From UBA2942 sp045127535 (lineage in GTDB: Bacteria > Bacillota > Clostridia > Lachnospirales > Lachnospiraceae): DNA of 64,000 bases. The stretch is taken from assembly GCA_045127535.1 (NCBI GenBank), contig JBGVQN010000053.1, forward strand, positions 1-64,000. Direction: 5' to 3'. The notes beneath the pieces were generated by a model. That model was not told where the DNA came from, made no database searches, and was given only the letters and a program-made list of their open reading frames with translations. Both the position numbers and the translations under genes were made by a program. Of this stretch, positions 16,672-25,400 are shown in pieces; positions within the stretch are counted from its first letter, which is position 1; each line of letters starts with the position of its first letter.

Positions 16672-17142
16672 ATGGATTTGGGTGTTTTTTATGGGATCTT
16701 GGGGGCAGCTGTGGCAGTGCTGCTGGCAGGTGCAGGCTCCTCGATTGGAGTCGGTATCGCAGGGCAGGCTGCTGCCGGCGTAGTCACAGAAGACCCGGAC
16801 AAGTTTGCCAAAGTGCTGATCATGGAGCTGCTGCCCGGTACCCAGGGACTTTACGGCCTGATCATCGGTTTTGTCACACTGTCCAAGATCGGTATCTTAG
16901 GCGCAGGTGTGCCAGTCAGTGCAGAAAGCGGCCTGATGCTCCTTGCAGCCTGTCTGCCTATTGGCATCGTAGGTCTGATCTCCGGCATCTATCAGGGCAA
17001 AGCAGCTGCTTCCAGTATAGGGATCATAGCCCGCAAGCCGGAGCAGTTTGGTAAGGCCATGCTGCTGCCAGCCATGGTAGAGACCTATGCGATCCTGGCA
17101 CTGCTGATCTCCTTTTTGGCAGTCAGCGGCATTACGGTCTAA
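16672..17142 (+). CDS. ntpK: V-type ATPase subunit K (rotor proteolipid), Na+-type
   Basis: A 156-residue proteolipid with two fused helical hairpins (four membrane helices), the same length as Enterococcus hirae NtpK. The ion-binding Glu is E137 (AMVETYAILALL). The residues known to coordinate Na+ in NtpK are also present: L54, T57 and Q58 in ELLPGTQGLYG and Q108 in SGIYQGKAAA. This suggests Na+ rather than H+ coupling; that is inference from known structures, not a demonstration. GAAAGAGG precedes the ATG. The 3' end of the gene is duplicated downstream as a 63-bp tandem repeat. Confidence 0.95.
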   Translation: MDLGVFYGILGAAVAVLLAGAGSSIGVGIAGQAAAGVVTEDPDKFAKVLIMELLPGTQGLYGLIIGFVTLSKIGILGAGVPVSAESGLMLLAACLPIGIVGLISGIYQGKAAASSIGIIARKPEQFGKAMLLPAMVETYAILALLISFLAVSGITV

Positions 17143-17290
17143 AAACAGTTTGAGCTGTGTACGGAGTCAAAAATGTCAGAGAGAGGCAGAAAGCCTCCCG
17201 TCTGAAAACAGTTTGAGCTGTGTACGGAGTCAAAAATGCCAGAGAGAGGCAGAAAGCCTCCGGTCTAAAAACGGTTTGAGCTGGGTATGG
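17135..17290 (+). repeat. 63-bp tandem repeat spanning the ntpK stop codon
   Basis: The phrase GTTTGAGCTG recurs at 17148, 17211 and, as GTTTGAGCTGGG, at 17274, a period of 63 bp. The intervening units (GGAGTCAAAAATG, AGAGAGGCAGAAAGCCTCC) are almost identical. The unit includes the last codons and stop of ntpK (GTCTAA, GTCTGA, GTCTAA). About 2.4 units fill the gap to the next gene. Each contains a small stem, GAGAGGC and AGAAAGCCTC. Confidence 0.9.
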
Positions 17291-17315
17291 AAGCAAAAGG
17301 AAAGGCGGTGAAAAC

Positions 17316-17933
17316 ATGTCCGGATTGGAGCGAATGATACAGCTGATCACAGCAGATGGAGAAAACAAGGCAAAAGAGATCCTGGAAGATGCCAGGAGAC
17401 AGGCAGATCAGATGCTGGCACAGGGGCAGACAGAAGGAGAAGCCCTGAAACAGGAGCTGCTGTCCCAGGCCAAAGCCGCTCAGGAAAAAGAGGACAAACA
17501 GGCAAAAGCAGGTGCAGAGCGTATGTATAAAAGGCAGCTGCTGCAGACCAAGCAGGAGATCCTGGAAAGCATTTTTGCCCAGGCCGCCCAGACCTTTGCC
17601 TCTTTGCCGGAAAAAACCTATTGGCAGTGGATGGAAGGACAGTTAAAGCCACTGCTGCAGGCAGGAGAGGGGATCCTTTACTGCAGAAAACAAGACTGTC
17701 AGGGGATCCCTCCGGCTCTCTGGCTGAGGCTGAAAGCAATGGCTTTGGCAAAGGGCGGTACGCTGCAGCTGCAGTGCGCCCCGGAGCCTGTGGAGGCAGG
17801 ATTTATACTGGCTTACGGTCAGGTACTGGAAAACCGCACCCTGTCTGTATTGCTGGCAAGCAGACGGCAGGAATTAGAAGACCGTTTAAACCGGTATCTG
17901 TTTGCAGAAAGCCCTGATCAGATTACAACCTGA
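17316..17933 (+). CDS. ntpE: V-type ATPase subunit E
   Basis: A 205-residue peripheral stalk subunit. The N-terminal half is a charged helix (SGLERMIQLITADGENKAKE, Ala/Gln/Lys/Glu-rich to about 90) that pairs with the G-like subunit; the C-terminal half is globular, with AGFILAYGQVLENRTLSVLL typical of NtpE/AtpE. AAGGCGG precedes the ATG. Its last codons lie inside a 16-bp triplicated sequence. Subunit C follows after 50 bp. Confidence 0.9.
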   Translation: MSGLERMIQLITADGENKAKEILEDARRQADQMLAQGQTEGEALKQELLSQAKAAQEKEDKQAKAGAERMYKRQLLQTKQEILESIFAQAAQTFASLPEKTYWQWMEGQLKPLLQAGEGILYCRKQDCQGIPPALWLRLKAMALAKGGTLQLQCAPEPVEAGFILAYGQVLENRTLSVLLASRRQELEDRLNRYLFAESPDQITT

Positions 17934-17960
17934 TCAAATCACAAACTGATCAGATCACAA
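17913..17960 (+). repeat. 16-bp triplicate spanning the ntpE stop codon
   Basis: Three units of 16 bp at 17913, 17929 and 17945: CCTGATCAGATTACAA, CCTGATCAAATCACAA and ACTGATCAGATCACAA. The stop codon TGA of ntpE lies in the second unit. Like the 63-bp repeat after ntpK, it duplicates the end of a coding region past its stop. Confidence 0.85.
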
Positions 17961-17983
17961 TCGGCGCAGAAAGAGGGTAAGCA

Positions 17984-18892
17984 ATGGGCAGAAACTACAC
18001 CTATGAGGCAGCAAGAGTCAGAGCAGCAGAGGCTCGTCTGTTGACCGAAGAAGATTACAGAAGACTGGAGGGAGAGCAGTCAGAACAGGGGCTGGTACGT
18101 CAGTTAAAAGATAAGGGACTGGGAGGGGCAGACGCAGAGACTGCCAGAGAACTACTCAGAGCAGAGGAAGAACAGCTGCAGAGATCAGCCAGGGAGATGT
18201 TAGGGACAGGGCTGGTATACCGTGTATTTTGTCTGTCTCAGGTGTACGAACAGTTAAAGCTGGAACTGAAGCAAAATTACTGCAGCCTGACAGAGCGGAC
18301 AGTAAAAGGATTCATTACAGAATCCATGAAACAGCGTTTTCCATTCTGGACAGAAGCCATGGAGCGTGCAGCTGCAGAGGCCATGCAGGTCTTGCTGGAG
18401 ACAGGCAATGCCCAGCAGTTTGATATGATACTGGATCAGGCAGCCTACGGAGAGCTTGCTGCTGCAGCCAGAGAGACCCGCATCACTGCTCTCATCACCT
18501 ATACCAAAAGAAAGACAGAGACTGCCAACCTGCGGATCGCACTGCGAAGCGCTGCCATGGGAAAACCAGCAGGGTTTCTGCAGGAAGCGCTGATACAGCA
18601 AAAAGGTCCTGGCAGCTTTACTCTGGCAGAGCAGGCTGCCAAAGGCACAGATACCCTGCTGGCCTATCTGGAAAAAAACGGATGGCAGGAAGCTGCAGCA
18701 GCATGGAAGCAGTCCCCCTCCGATTTTGAACAGTGGTGCCAGACATATGAAAAAGCAGGCCTGCAGCAGACCAGACAATGGGAGCCCTTTGGGGTCGTAA
18801 TGGGTTACCTTTTGAAGAAACAGGAAGAAATCCGACGGCTGCGGCGCATTGCAGGCGCATTGACCTGGAAGCCTGCATCCGTTCAAATCTAA
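17984..18892 (+). CDS. ntpC: V-type ATPase subunit C
   Basis: A 302-residue, mostly helical central-stalk connector that seats the rotor shaft (D-F) on the K ring; homologue of eukaryotic subunit d. It begins NYTYEAARVRAAEARLLTEE, the usual start in which a Y-x-x-A-R-V-R-A-x-E motif is conserved, and carries LRIALRSAAMGKP near 180, matching the family segment N-x-R-x-x-L-R. The length is slightly below the 320-350 common in the family. GAAAGAGGGTAAGC precedes the ATG. It is placed between E and F, as in Enterococcus. Confidence 0.88.
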   Translation: MGRNYTYEAARVRAAEARLLTEEDYRRLEGEQSEQGLVRQLKDKGLGGADAETARELLRAEEEQLQRSAREMLGTGLVYRVFCLSQVYEQLKLELKQNYCSLTERTVKGFITESMKQRFPFWTEAMERAAAEAMQVLLETGNAQQFDMILDQAAYGELAAAARETRITALITYTKRKTETANLRIALRSAAMGKPAGFLQEALIQQKGPGSFTLAEQAAKGTDTLLAYLEKNGWQEAAAAWKQSPSDFEQWCQTYEKAGLQQTRQWEPFGVVMGYLLKKQEEIRRLRRIAGALTWKPASVQI

Positions 18893-18940
18893 GGCGCAAG
18901 CCTTGCCTCATAGAAACGCATGATCATCAATGGAGGAAGC

Positions 18941-19291
18941 ATGGAACAGATACCGCAGGAATCAAAAAAACAAACCATAGCTGTCATTGGCACATGGGAA
19001 AGCATCTATGGCTTTGGCGCTCTTGGCATGCAGCTCTATCCCGCCAAAGACCAGACAGAAGCAGCAGCCCACTTTAAGACCTGCTGCACCAAAAAAGTCC
19101 CTCTCATCTATATCACCGAACAATACGCAGCCAAACTGCAGCCGGAAATCGCAGCCCAGGAACCCCAGACCTACCCAATCATCATCCCCATCCCCGGCCT
19201 CAAGGACAACACCGGGCTAGGCATAGCAAACATCAAAAACACTGTAATACAAGCCATCGGAGCCGACATCCTCTTTTCCAAACCTGTATAA
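18941..19291 (+). CDS. ntpG: V-type ATPase subunit F (NtpG equivalent)
   Basis: A 116-residue small Rossmann-like subunit of the central stalk. It has IAVIGTWESIYGFGALGMQL near the start, the pattern of subunit F in which the first strand and loop lead into a helix, and IYITEQYAAKL and YPIIIPIPGLKDNTGLGIAN later. The frame is open from 18920, but GGAGGAAGC at 18932-18940 sits directly before the ATG at 18941, which is chosen. A 381-bp gap with element copy D follows before subunit A. Confidence 0.87.
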   Translation: MEQIPQESKKQTIAVIGTWESIYGFGALGMQLYPAKDQTEAAAHFKTCCTKKVPLIYITEQYAAKLQPEIAAQEPQTYPIIIPIPGLKDNTGLGIANIKNTVIQAIGADILFSKPV

Positions 19292-19400
19292 GAGTGTATG
19301 AGAGGCGCAGGAAAGCCAGTAGGACATTCGAAAATACCCCAAGGTACCAGGGTTTGGAATTGATTGAGAAGTTTGTGAGAAGTTTGTGAGAAGTGTAGTG

Positions 19401-19640
19401 GTTTGCGAAACTGTGTTTGCTGGTTTGGGTGGGCATGTCGTTTGTCAAAAACCGAAGGAAAACGCCGGTACTTAGGCGCCAGATCAAGGCAAGCAGCAGA
19501 AAGCTTGCTTGCTGATGCTTGCCTTGATCTGGCACCTTAGTATCCGCTGCGTTTGACTCATATATGAGTTTGACTCAGAGCGAGAGCGTGTTTTGCACGA
19601 AGGACATGCCCACCCAAACCAGCAAATACAGTTTCGCAAA
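19401..19640 (+). repeat. Dispersed hairpin element, copy D (full, subfamily 2)
   Basis: The outer arms (TTTGCGAAACTGTGTTTGCT and so on to GGGCATGTC) pair with the right side over about 37 bp; the single irregular pair is G-T. The core is GAAAACGCCGGTACTTAG and CTTAGTATCCGCTGCG, then GAGCGAGAGCGTG. The inner arms pair over about 24 bp with one C-A and one G-A, and the apical loop carries GCAGAAAGCTTGCTTGC. An extra short stem (TTTGACTCATATATGAG) is inserted in the right core. It ends 33 nt before the subunit A start. The rest of the 381-bp gap shows short direct repeats (GAAGTTTGTGA) but nothing coding. Confidence 0.88.
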
Positions 19641-19672
19641 AGTCAGAAAATAAACTGAAAGGAATACAGAAC

Positions 19673-21427
19673 ATGGCACATGGAGTGATACGTAAGGTGG
19701 CAGGCCCTTTGGTGATCGCAGAGGGGATGCGCAATGCCAATCTGTTTGATGTGGTACATGTGAGCCGCTACGGGCTTACAGGGGAGATCATAGAGATGCA
19801 TGGAGACAGTGCGTCCATACAGGTATATGAGGAAACCTCTGGTTTGGGCCCTGGTGATGAGGTGACTTCCACAGGAGGCCCACTTTCTGTAGAGCTGGGC
19901 CCCGGACTGATCGGCAGTATTTATGACGGCATCCAGCGCCCACTTGCAGAATTATACAAGATCGCAGGCAGCAACCTGACCAGAGGCGTGCAAGTACCTT
20001 CCTTAAACAGAGAAAAGCAGTGGCATTTTGTGCCTTTGGTAAAACCGGGAGATCAGGTAAAAGAAGGAGACATATTAGGGACGGTAACCGAGACCCGGGC
20101 AGTGGTGCAGAAGATCCTGGTGCCTCCCGGTGCAGAAGGCTGTGTGGAAACTGCAGCAGAGGGAGATTATTTTGTCACAGATACAGTGGTCGTGCTGGAA
20201 ACAAAAGATCAAAAGCGCAAAGAACTGACCCTGATGCAGAAATGGCCTGTACGCAAAGGCAGACCCTATACCAGAAAGCTGCCTCCTGAGATCCCCATGG
20301 TCACAGGGCAGAGGGTAGTAGACACCCTGTTTCCCATTGCAAAAGGAGGGGTGGCAGCGGTTCCGGGCCCCTTTGGCAGCGGTAAGACTGTTATCCAGCA
20401 TCAGCTGGCAAAATGGGCAGAGGCAGACATTGTAGTATACATTGGCTGTGGAGAACGTGGAAATGAGATGACCGATGTACTGAATGAATTTCCTGAGCTG
20501 CAGGATCCAAAGACCGGCTATTCCCTGATGGAGCGGACAGTACTCATAGCCAATACGTCAGACATGCCTGTAGCTGCCAGAGAAGCTTCTATATATACAG
20601 GCATCACCATTGCAGAATATTTCCGGGACATGGGGTATTCAGTGGCATTGATGGCAGACTCCACCTCCAGATGGGCAGAAGCCCTCCGTGAAATGTCAGG
20701 CCGATTAGAGGAAATGCCGGGTGAAGAAGGCTACCCAGCTTATTTAGGCAGCCGCCTGGCACAATTTTATGAGCGGGCAGGACAGGTCATCACCTTGGGC
20801 AGAGAAGGACGGGAAGGAGCCCTCACGGTCATTGGTGCAGTTTCCCCGCCTGGGGGCGATATTTCAGAGCCAGTCTCCCAGGCCACTCTGCGTATCGTCA
20901 AAGTATTCTGGGGACTGGATGCTGCCCTGGCATACCGCAGACATTTTCCTGCCATCAACTGGAACACCAGCTATTCTCTCTATACCGATAACCTGTCCAA
21001 GTGGTTTCAGACCTACGTGGCCTCCGACTGGATGGAGCTGCGCCAACGCTTCCTGCGCATCCTGCAGGAAGAGACCCAGTTAGAAGAAATCGTAAAAATG
21101 GTAGGTATGGATGCCCTCTCCGGCAGTGACCGGCTGAAATTAGAGACTGCCCGTTCTGTCAGAGAAGACTACCTCCATCAAAACTCTTTCCACCAGGTAG
21201 ACACCTACACATCCCTGCAAAAGCAATACGACATGATGCGCCTGATTCTCCTGTACTACGACAAAGCCCAGGAGGCCCTTGAAAAAGGAACCCCCATCGA
21301 CAAACTTCTGTCCCTGGAGGTACGTGAAAGCATAGGCCGTATGAAATACGTACCGGAGGGAAAAGTAGCAGAAGAATACGACCGACTGTCCCTGGAGGTA
21401 GAGCGCAGTATCCTGCAGGAATATTAG
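19673..21427 (+). CDS. ntpA: V-type ATPase catalytic subunit A
   Basis: A 584-residue catalytic subunit. It has the N-terminal beta-barrel (GVIRKVAGPLVIAEGM), the non-homologous insertion typical of A subunits (about 115-185), Walker A GPFGSGKT at 232-239, the catalytic-Glu segment GCGERGNEM at about 259-267, Walker B VALMADSTSRWAEALRE, and the C-terminal helical domain. AAAGGAATACAGA precedes the ATG. All catalytic motifs are intact. The last 13 codons with the stop are partially duplicated downstream. It hydrolyses or makes ATP in alternation with the B subunits. Confidence 0.97.
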   Translation: MAHGVIRKVAGPLVIAEGMRNANLFDVVHVSRYGLTGEIIEMHGDSASIQVYEETSGLGPGDEVTSTGGPLSVELGPGLIGSIYDGIQRPLAELYKIAGSNLTRGVQVPSLNREKQWHFVPLVKPGDQVKEGDILGTVTETRAVVQKILVPPGAEGCVETAAEGDYFVTDTVVVLETKDQKRKELTLMQKWPVRKGRPYTRKLPPEIPMVTGQRVVDTLFPIAKGGVAAVPGPFGSGKTVIQHQLAKWAEADIVVYIGCGERGNEMTDVLNEFPELQDPKTGYSLMERTVLIANTSDMPVAAREASIYTGITIAEYFRDMGYSVALMADSTSRWAEALREMSGRLEEMPGEEGYPAYLGSRLAQFYERAGQVITLGREGREGALTVIGAVSPPGGDISEPVSQATLRIVKVFWGLDAALAYRRHFPAINWNTSYSLYTDNLSKWFQTYVASDWMELRQRFLRILQEETQLEEIVKMVGMDALSGSDRLKLETARSVREDYLHQNSFHQVDTYTSLQKQYDMMRLILLYYDKAQEALEKGTPIDKLLSLEVRESIGRMKYVPEGKVAEEYDRLSLEVERSILQEY

Positions 21428-21552
21428 AAACTGGAAGTAGAACGCAGCATCCTGCAGGAATGCTAGAATCAATTGGAATCAATAGGAGAAGAAGTAGACA
21501 TAACATGAACGTATAACCTGCAGGAACACTAGAATCAACTGGAACCAATAGG
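21392..21552 (+). repeat. Degenerate tandem duplication spanning the ntpA stop codon
   Basis: The last 39 bp of ntpA (from CTGGAGGTAGAGCGCAG at 21392) recur at 21431 (CTGGAAGTAGAACGCAG), including the CCTGCAGGAAT that precedes the stop. CCTGCAGGAA appears a third time at 21517, and GAATCAA-TGGAA-CAATAGG occurs at about 21466 and 21533. The copies have diverged by several substitutions. This is the third gene of the operon with a duplicated 3' end. Confidence 0.75.
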
Positions 21553-21581
21553 TTCACACAAAATAATCTAAGTCAATACCA

Positions 21582-21884
21582 GCATTCAAGAGAGTCTGTG
21601 TTTGGGGGCGGAGGGGATGGTCTTGGGCAGCAGGGACTTGGGCAGGGGCTCCATTGTTTTTAAGCAGGGCTCTTGAAAACACCGGTACTTAGGTTTTTTG
21701 AGCGTTGCAGCCAGCAGAAAGCTTGCTTGCTGATGCCTGTAGCGTTCAAAAAATCTTAGAACCGCTGCGTTTTCACCGAAGCGAGAGCGTGCCCGGTGTA
21801 AAACAATGGAGCCCCTGCTCAAGTCCCTGCTGCCCAAGACCATCCCCTCCGTCCTCAGTAGCAGAATCCCTGAATGCGTCCGTG
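21582..21884 (+). repeat. Dispersed hairpin element, copy E (full, subfamily 2)
   Basis: The largest copy, about 300 bp. The outer arms pair over about 52 bp (from CGGAGGGGATGGTCTTGGG to CCATTGTTTT) with one irregular pair, a G-T. The core is CTTGAAAACACCGGTACTTAG (quoted as CTTGAAAACACC, GGTACTTAG) and CTTAGAACCGCTGCG, then CACCGAAGCGAGAGCG. The inner arms contain four G-U-type pairs and two true mismatches; the apical loop is GCAGAAAGCTTGCTTGC. The right end is GCGTCCG. It ends 16 nt before the subunit B start, leaving AAAAAGGAGG outside. Confidence 0.9.
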
Positions 21885-21899
21885 CAAAAAGGAGGCCAT

Positions 21900-23276
21900 A
21901 TGGCAAAAGAATATAGAACGATACAGGAGGTTGCCGGCCCTCTGATGTTGGTGCAGGGGGTGGAGCAGGTCACCTATGATGAATTAGGAGAGATCCTGCT
22001 GTCCAACGGAGAGATCCGTCAGTGCAGAGTCATGGAGGTAGATGGGACCAATGCCCTGGTACAGCTCTTTGAAAGCAGTGCCGGAATCAATTTAGAAGAA
22101 AGCAAAGTCCGTTTCTTGGGCAGAAGCATGGAGCTGGGGGTATCAGAAGATATGTTGGGCAGAGTATTTGACGGCATGGGACACCCCATCGATGACGGCC
22201 CGCCCATCCTGCCGGACAAACGCTGGAGCGTAGAGGGAAGCCCTATGAATCCCTCCGCCAGGTTATATCCCTCCGAATTCATTCAGACCGGGATCTCCTC
22301 CATAGACGGACTAAACACCCTGGTCAGAGGGCAAAAACTGCCCATTTTCTCTGCCTCAGGTCTGCCCCATGCCAGTCTGGCAGCCCAGATCGCAAGACAG
22401 GCCAAGGTAAAAGGAGAGGGAGATGCCTTTGCAGTTGTCTTTGCAGCCATCGGCATTACCTTTGAGGAAGCCAACTTCTTTATCCGCAGCTTTCAGGACA
22501 CAGGCGCCATCGACCGGACAGTGCTGTTTATCAATCTGGCCAATGATTCTGCTGTAGAACGAATCGCCACCCCTAAAATGGCCCTGACTGCTGCAGAATA
22601 TCTGGCCTTTGAAAAAAACATGCATGTACTGGTCATTCTCACAGACATTACCAACTATGCAGATGCCCTCCGTGAGATCTCTGCTGCCCGAAAGGAAGTG
22701 CCCGGCCGCAGAGGCTATCCGGGCTACATGTATACAGACCTTGCAACCATGTATGAACGTGCCGGCAGAAAACAGGGCAGCAGCGGCAGTATCACCATGA
22801 TCCCGATCCTCACCATGCCGGAGGATGACAAAACTCATCCCATCCCTGACCTGACAGGCTATATTACAGAGGGACAGATCATTTTAAGCAGAGAACTGTA
22901 TCAAAAGGGCGTATTCCCCCCAATCGACGTCCTCCCCTCCCTGTCCCGTCTCAAGGACAAGGGCATCGGCAAAGGCAAAACCAGAGCCGACCATTCCAAC
23001 ACCATGAACCAGCTCTTTGCTGCCTATTCCAGAGGAAAAGAAGCCAGAGAGCTGATGGTCATCTTAGGAGAAGCTGCCCTCTCTGCGTTAGATCTCCAAT
23101 ATGCCCGCTTTGCCGACGTCTTTGAAGAAACCTACGTATCCCAGGGCTTCCAAACCGACCGCGACATAGAGGAGACCCTAACCATCGGCTGGCAACTCCT
23201 CTCCACCCTGCCCCGAAGCGAACTGAAACGAATCGACGAAACCTACCTGGATCAATACTACGGAAAAACAAACTAA
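21900..23276 (+). CDS. ntpB: V-type ATPase regulatory subunit B
   Basis: A 458-residue non-catalytic subunit that alternates with A in the head. It starts AKEYRTIQEVAGPLMLVQGV and lacks a functional Walker A: the equivalent loop reads FSASGLPHASLAAQIARQ, as in all B subunits. The segment MYTDLATMYERAGR and the Arg-containing PSLSRLKDKGIG are conserved. The frame extends upstream to 21705 through hairpin element E, but GGAGG at 21891-21895 and family alignment place the start at 21900. The end is normal. Confidence 0.96.
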   Translation: MAKEYRTIQEVAGPLMLVQGVEQVTYDELGEILLSNGEIRQCRVMEVDGTNALVQLFESSAGINLEESKVRFLGRSMELGVSEDMLGRVFDGMGHPIDDGPPILPDKRWSVEGSPMNPSARLYPSEFIQTGISSIDGLNTLVRGQKLPIFSASGLPHASLAAQIARQAKVKGEGDAFAVVFAAIGITFEEANFFIRSFQDTGAIDRTVLFINLANDSAVERIATPKMALTAAEYLAFEKNMHVLVILTDITNYADALREISAARKEVPGRRGYPGYMYTDLATMYERAGRKQGSSGSITMIPILTMPEDDKTHPIPDLTGYITEGQIILSRELYQKGVFPPIDVLPSLSRLKDKGIGKGKTRADHSNTMNQLFAAYSRGKEARELMVILGEAALSALDLQYARFADVFEETYVSQGFQTDRDIEETLTIGWQLLSTLPRSELKRIDETYLDQYYGKTN

Positions 23277-23332
23277 CTTTTTATACCTAAACTAAAATAT
23301 TCTCCGTGCTTCTGTAAGTGCCTACCCACTGA

Positions 23333-23585
23333 TAGGTAATTGCGAAATCAACATCAGCTTTGAGAAGTAATTGTAAGAAACTGTTTTCTAAACAGGGCTC
23401 TTGAAAACGCCGGTCCTTAGGTGTCTGGCGGATAGATGCAGCAGGAAACTTGTTTACTGCTGCATCTATCCGTCAGATACCTTAGTACCGCTGCGTTTTC
23501 ACCGAAGCGCAAGCGTGCCCTGTGTGAAAACAATTTCTTACAATTACTTCTCAAAGCGTCCGTTCATCTACTTCGCAATTCCCTA
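23333..23585 (+). repeat. Dispersed hairpin element, copy F (full, intermediate)
   Basis: The ends TAGGTAATTGCG and CGCAATTCCCTA are like subfamily 1, while the core and apical region (AGCAGGAAACTTGTTTACTG) are like subfamily 2. The outer arms (GAGAAGTAATTGTAAGAAAC and partner) are near-perfect. The inner arms pair over 24 bp with two G-U-type pairs and no true mismatch. The core halves are CTCTTGAAAACGCCGGTCC and CTTAGTACCGCTGCG, then CACCGAAGCGCAAGCGTGCC, with one base changed in GAGAG. It ends 25 nt before the subunit D start. Confidence 0.88.
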
Positions 23586-23609
23586 TCCTTCTCACCAAGA
23601 AAGGAGTCT

Positions 23610-24236
23610 ATGGTGCAATCGCATGTGATACCTACCAGACAGGAATTGAATAAACAGAAGAAGAAGCTTCTTTCTGCCAGAAAAGGCCATAAGCTGCTCA
23701 AAGACAAGCGGGATGAATTGATGCGTCAATATATGGATATGGTACAGGAAAATATGTCTCTGCGTCTGAAAGTAGAAGAAGGCATCCGCACTGCCAATGC
23801 TGCTCTGGCAGGCGCCTTGTCAGGTATGTCGGAAAATACAGCTCAGGGCGTCTTTCTGGTGCCTGGTCAGGGGCTGCAGCTTGCCTGCAGCACCAAAACA
23901 GTGATGAGCGTAGCTCTCCCCAGGCTTTCTCTCCACAGTCGCAGCGGAGACAAAAGTGCAGTTTACTGCTATGGACTGGCTGCCACCACAGGAGAGCTGG
24001 ATGCCGCTGTAGCAACTTTGGCAGCGCTGCAGCAGGACATGATCCGCCTTGCAGAGCTGGAAAAATCCTGCCGCCTGCTTTCCGCAGAGATCGAAAAGAC
24101 CAGAAGGAGAGTCAATGCCCTGGAATATGTGGTCATCCCACAGGCACAGTACAACATTAAATTCATCCGCATGAAGCTGGATGAAAACGAACGCAGCAAT
24201 CAGGTGCGGTTGATGAAGATCAAAGACCGGCTTTAA
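23610..24236 (+). CDS. ntpD: V-type ATPase subunit D (rotor shaft)
   Basis: A 208-residue coiled-coil shaft subunit. The start HVIPTRQELNKQKKKLLSAR and the segment GHKLLKDKRDELM are family hallmarks, and the C-terminal helix has RVNALEYVVIPQAQYNIKFI, again conserved. The frame runs upstream to 23436 through element F, which is not part of the gene. AAGGAG at 23601-23606 stands only 3 nt before the ATG at 23610 but 6 nt before an in-frame GTG at 23613, so GTG may be the true start. Last gene of the operon; the glycosyltransferase gene converges on it. Confidence 0.93.
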   Translation: MVQSHVIPTRQELNKQKKKLLSARKGHKLLKDKRDELMRQYMDMVQENMSLRLKVEEGIRTANAALAGALSGMSENTAQGVFLVPGQGLQLACSTKTVMSVALPRLSLHSRSGDKSAVYCYGLAATTGELDAAVATLAALQQDMIRLAELEKSCRLLSAEIEKTRRRVNALEYVVIPQAQYNIKFIRMKLDENERSNQVRLMKIKDRL

Positions 24237-24266
24237 CACAACAGAAAGTATGCCATACCTCCCAAT

Positions 24267-25400
24267 TTAAACATGTGAACTATATTCCTGATAATAGCAG
24301 ATGATCATTTCCGCTCCGCCACTGTTGCCAGGTGCTGATTTGATCAGCTGCTGCAGGCGGGCGATATTGTATTTGATCTCACTGTCTGAGAGCATTGAAA
24401 AAACCGTGTTTTTCAACACATCAAGATTCACCATAGAATATGCGATTTGCTTACCGACGCCAAGCTGTTCCACACAACGTGCATTTACAGGCTGGTCAGA
24501 TGCAAAGGGGATTACCACCATGGGAGTGCCGGAAACAAGTGCCTCTGAAACACTATTCATACCGCCATGGGTCACAAAAACATCTGCCATTTTTAAAACC
24601 TCCACCTGCGGTACTGATTTGTAAATATGGACATTGGATGGTACATTTTTAAGCTTTCTCACATCAAACGCCTGTCCTGCTGAAATGATCACCTCAACAT
24701 GTTCACCACGAAATGCCTCTAAACAGTTTTGAAAAAAAGAAACGGCTCCTTTTACAACAGTTCCCAGTGAAATATATACAACAGGCTTTGTACCCTTTAC
24801 AAAATCAAAGGCAGCTGCTTTTCTTGCATATATAGATGGCCCAAGAAACTTGTATTGCTCGTCTGGAAATTCTTCTGCGTAGGGCTGATATTCCCGCAGT
24901 GTATAGACAAAATTTAATTCTGGCGGATTGTAAAGGATTTCATCCAGCCAGTTATCTGTTTTCATGGGAATGTTTTTGGCAATAGATTTTGTAAAGGCTC
25001 TTGCGATCCATTTATGTTGAAAGATAGATAAGGGCCCTTTCGAGGCAATATATTCTTGCATTAACACTTCATTTGTTACAGGAGCGGTAAAGATCCTTGC
25101 CACAGGCTTGCTGAATTTTTCAGCAAGATGTTTGCCTAAAAAGAAAAATTGTTCATATAGAACAAAGTCGAAGCCATTGATAATGCTTTCTGCAGCAGCA
25201 TAGGCATTTTTGATCTGCTCTGATAACTGTTTATGATTTTGGTATCCATAAAATCGGGCTCCGCTCTCTGCAATCCTTTCTTCCCAGTCAAAAGGCAACA
25301 GATAGGTCACTTCACAGCCTTGCAGGATCAGTTCCTGTACAAGCCCGATGGTGGGTACAACATGACCATAATATGGTAAATTAATAAACAAAATTTTCAT
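24267..25400 (-). CDS. MGT-type glycosyltransferase (GT1 family)
   Basis: A 377-residue cytosolic GT-B glycosyltransferase of the macrolide/UDP-glucuronosyl type. The N-terminal domain starts KILFINLPYYGHVVPTIGLV, with the His of the acceptor-activating pair. The C-terminal donor-binding domain has VVYISLGTVVKGA, VHIYKSVPQVEVLKMADVFV, then THGGMNSVSEALVSGTPMVV and PFASDQPVNARCVEQLGVG, which together form the nucleotide-sugar motif. GGGAGGTG upstream of the ATG at 25400 supports this start rather than an in-frame one at 25427. The acceptor is unknown; such enzymes glycosylate lipids or drugs. It is transcribed against the V-ATPase operon and divergently from the topoisomerase genes. Confidence 0.88.
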   Translation of the reverse strand: MKILFINLPYYGHVVPTIGLVQELILQGCEVTYLLPFDWEERIAESGARFYGYQNHKQLSEQIKNAYAAAESIINGFDFVLYEQFFFLGKHLAEKFSKPVARIFTAPVTNEVLMQEYIASKGPLSIFQHKWIARAFTKSIAKNIPMKTDNWLDEILYNPPELNFVYTLREYQPYAEEFPDEQYKFLGPSIYARKAAAFDFVKGTKPVVYISLGTVVKGAVSFFQNCLEAFRGEHVEVIISAGQAFDVRKLKNVPSNVHIYKSVPQVEVLKMADVFVTHGGMNSVSEALVSGTPMVVIPFASDQPVNARCVEQLGVGKQIAYSMVNLDVLKNTVFSMLSDSEIKYNIARLQQLIKSAPGNSGGAEMIICYYQEYSSHV

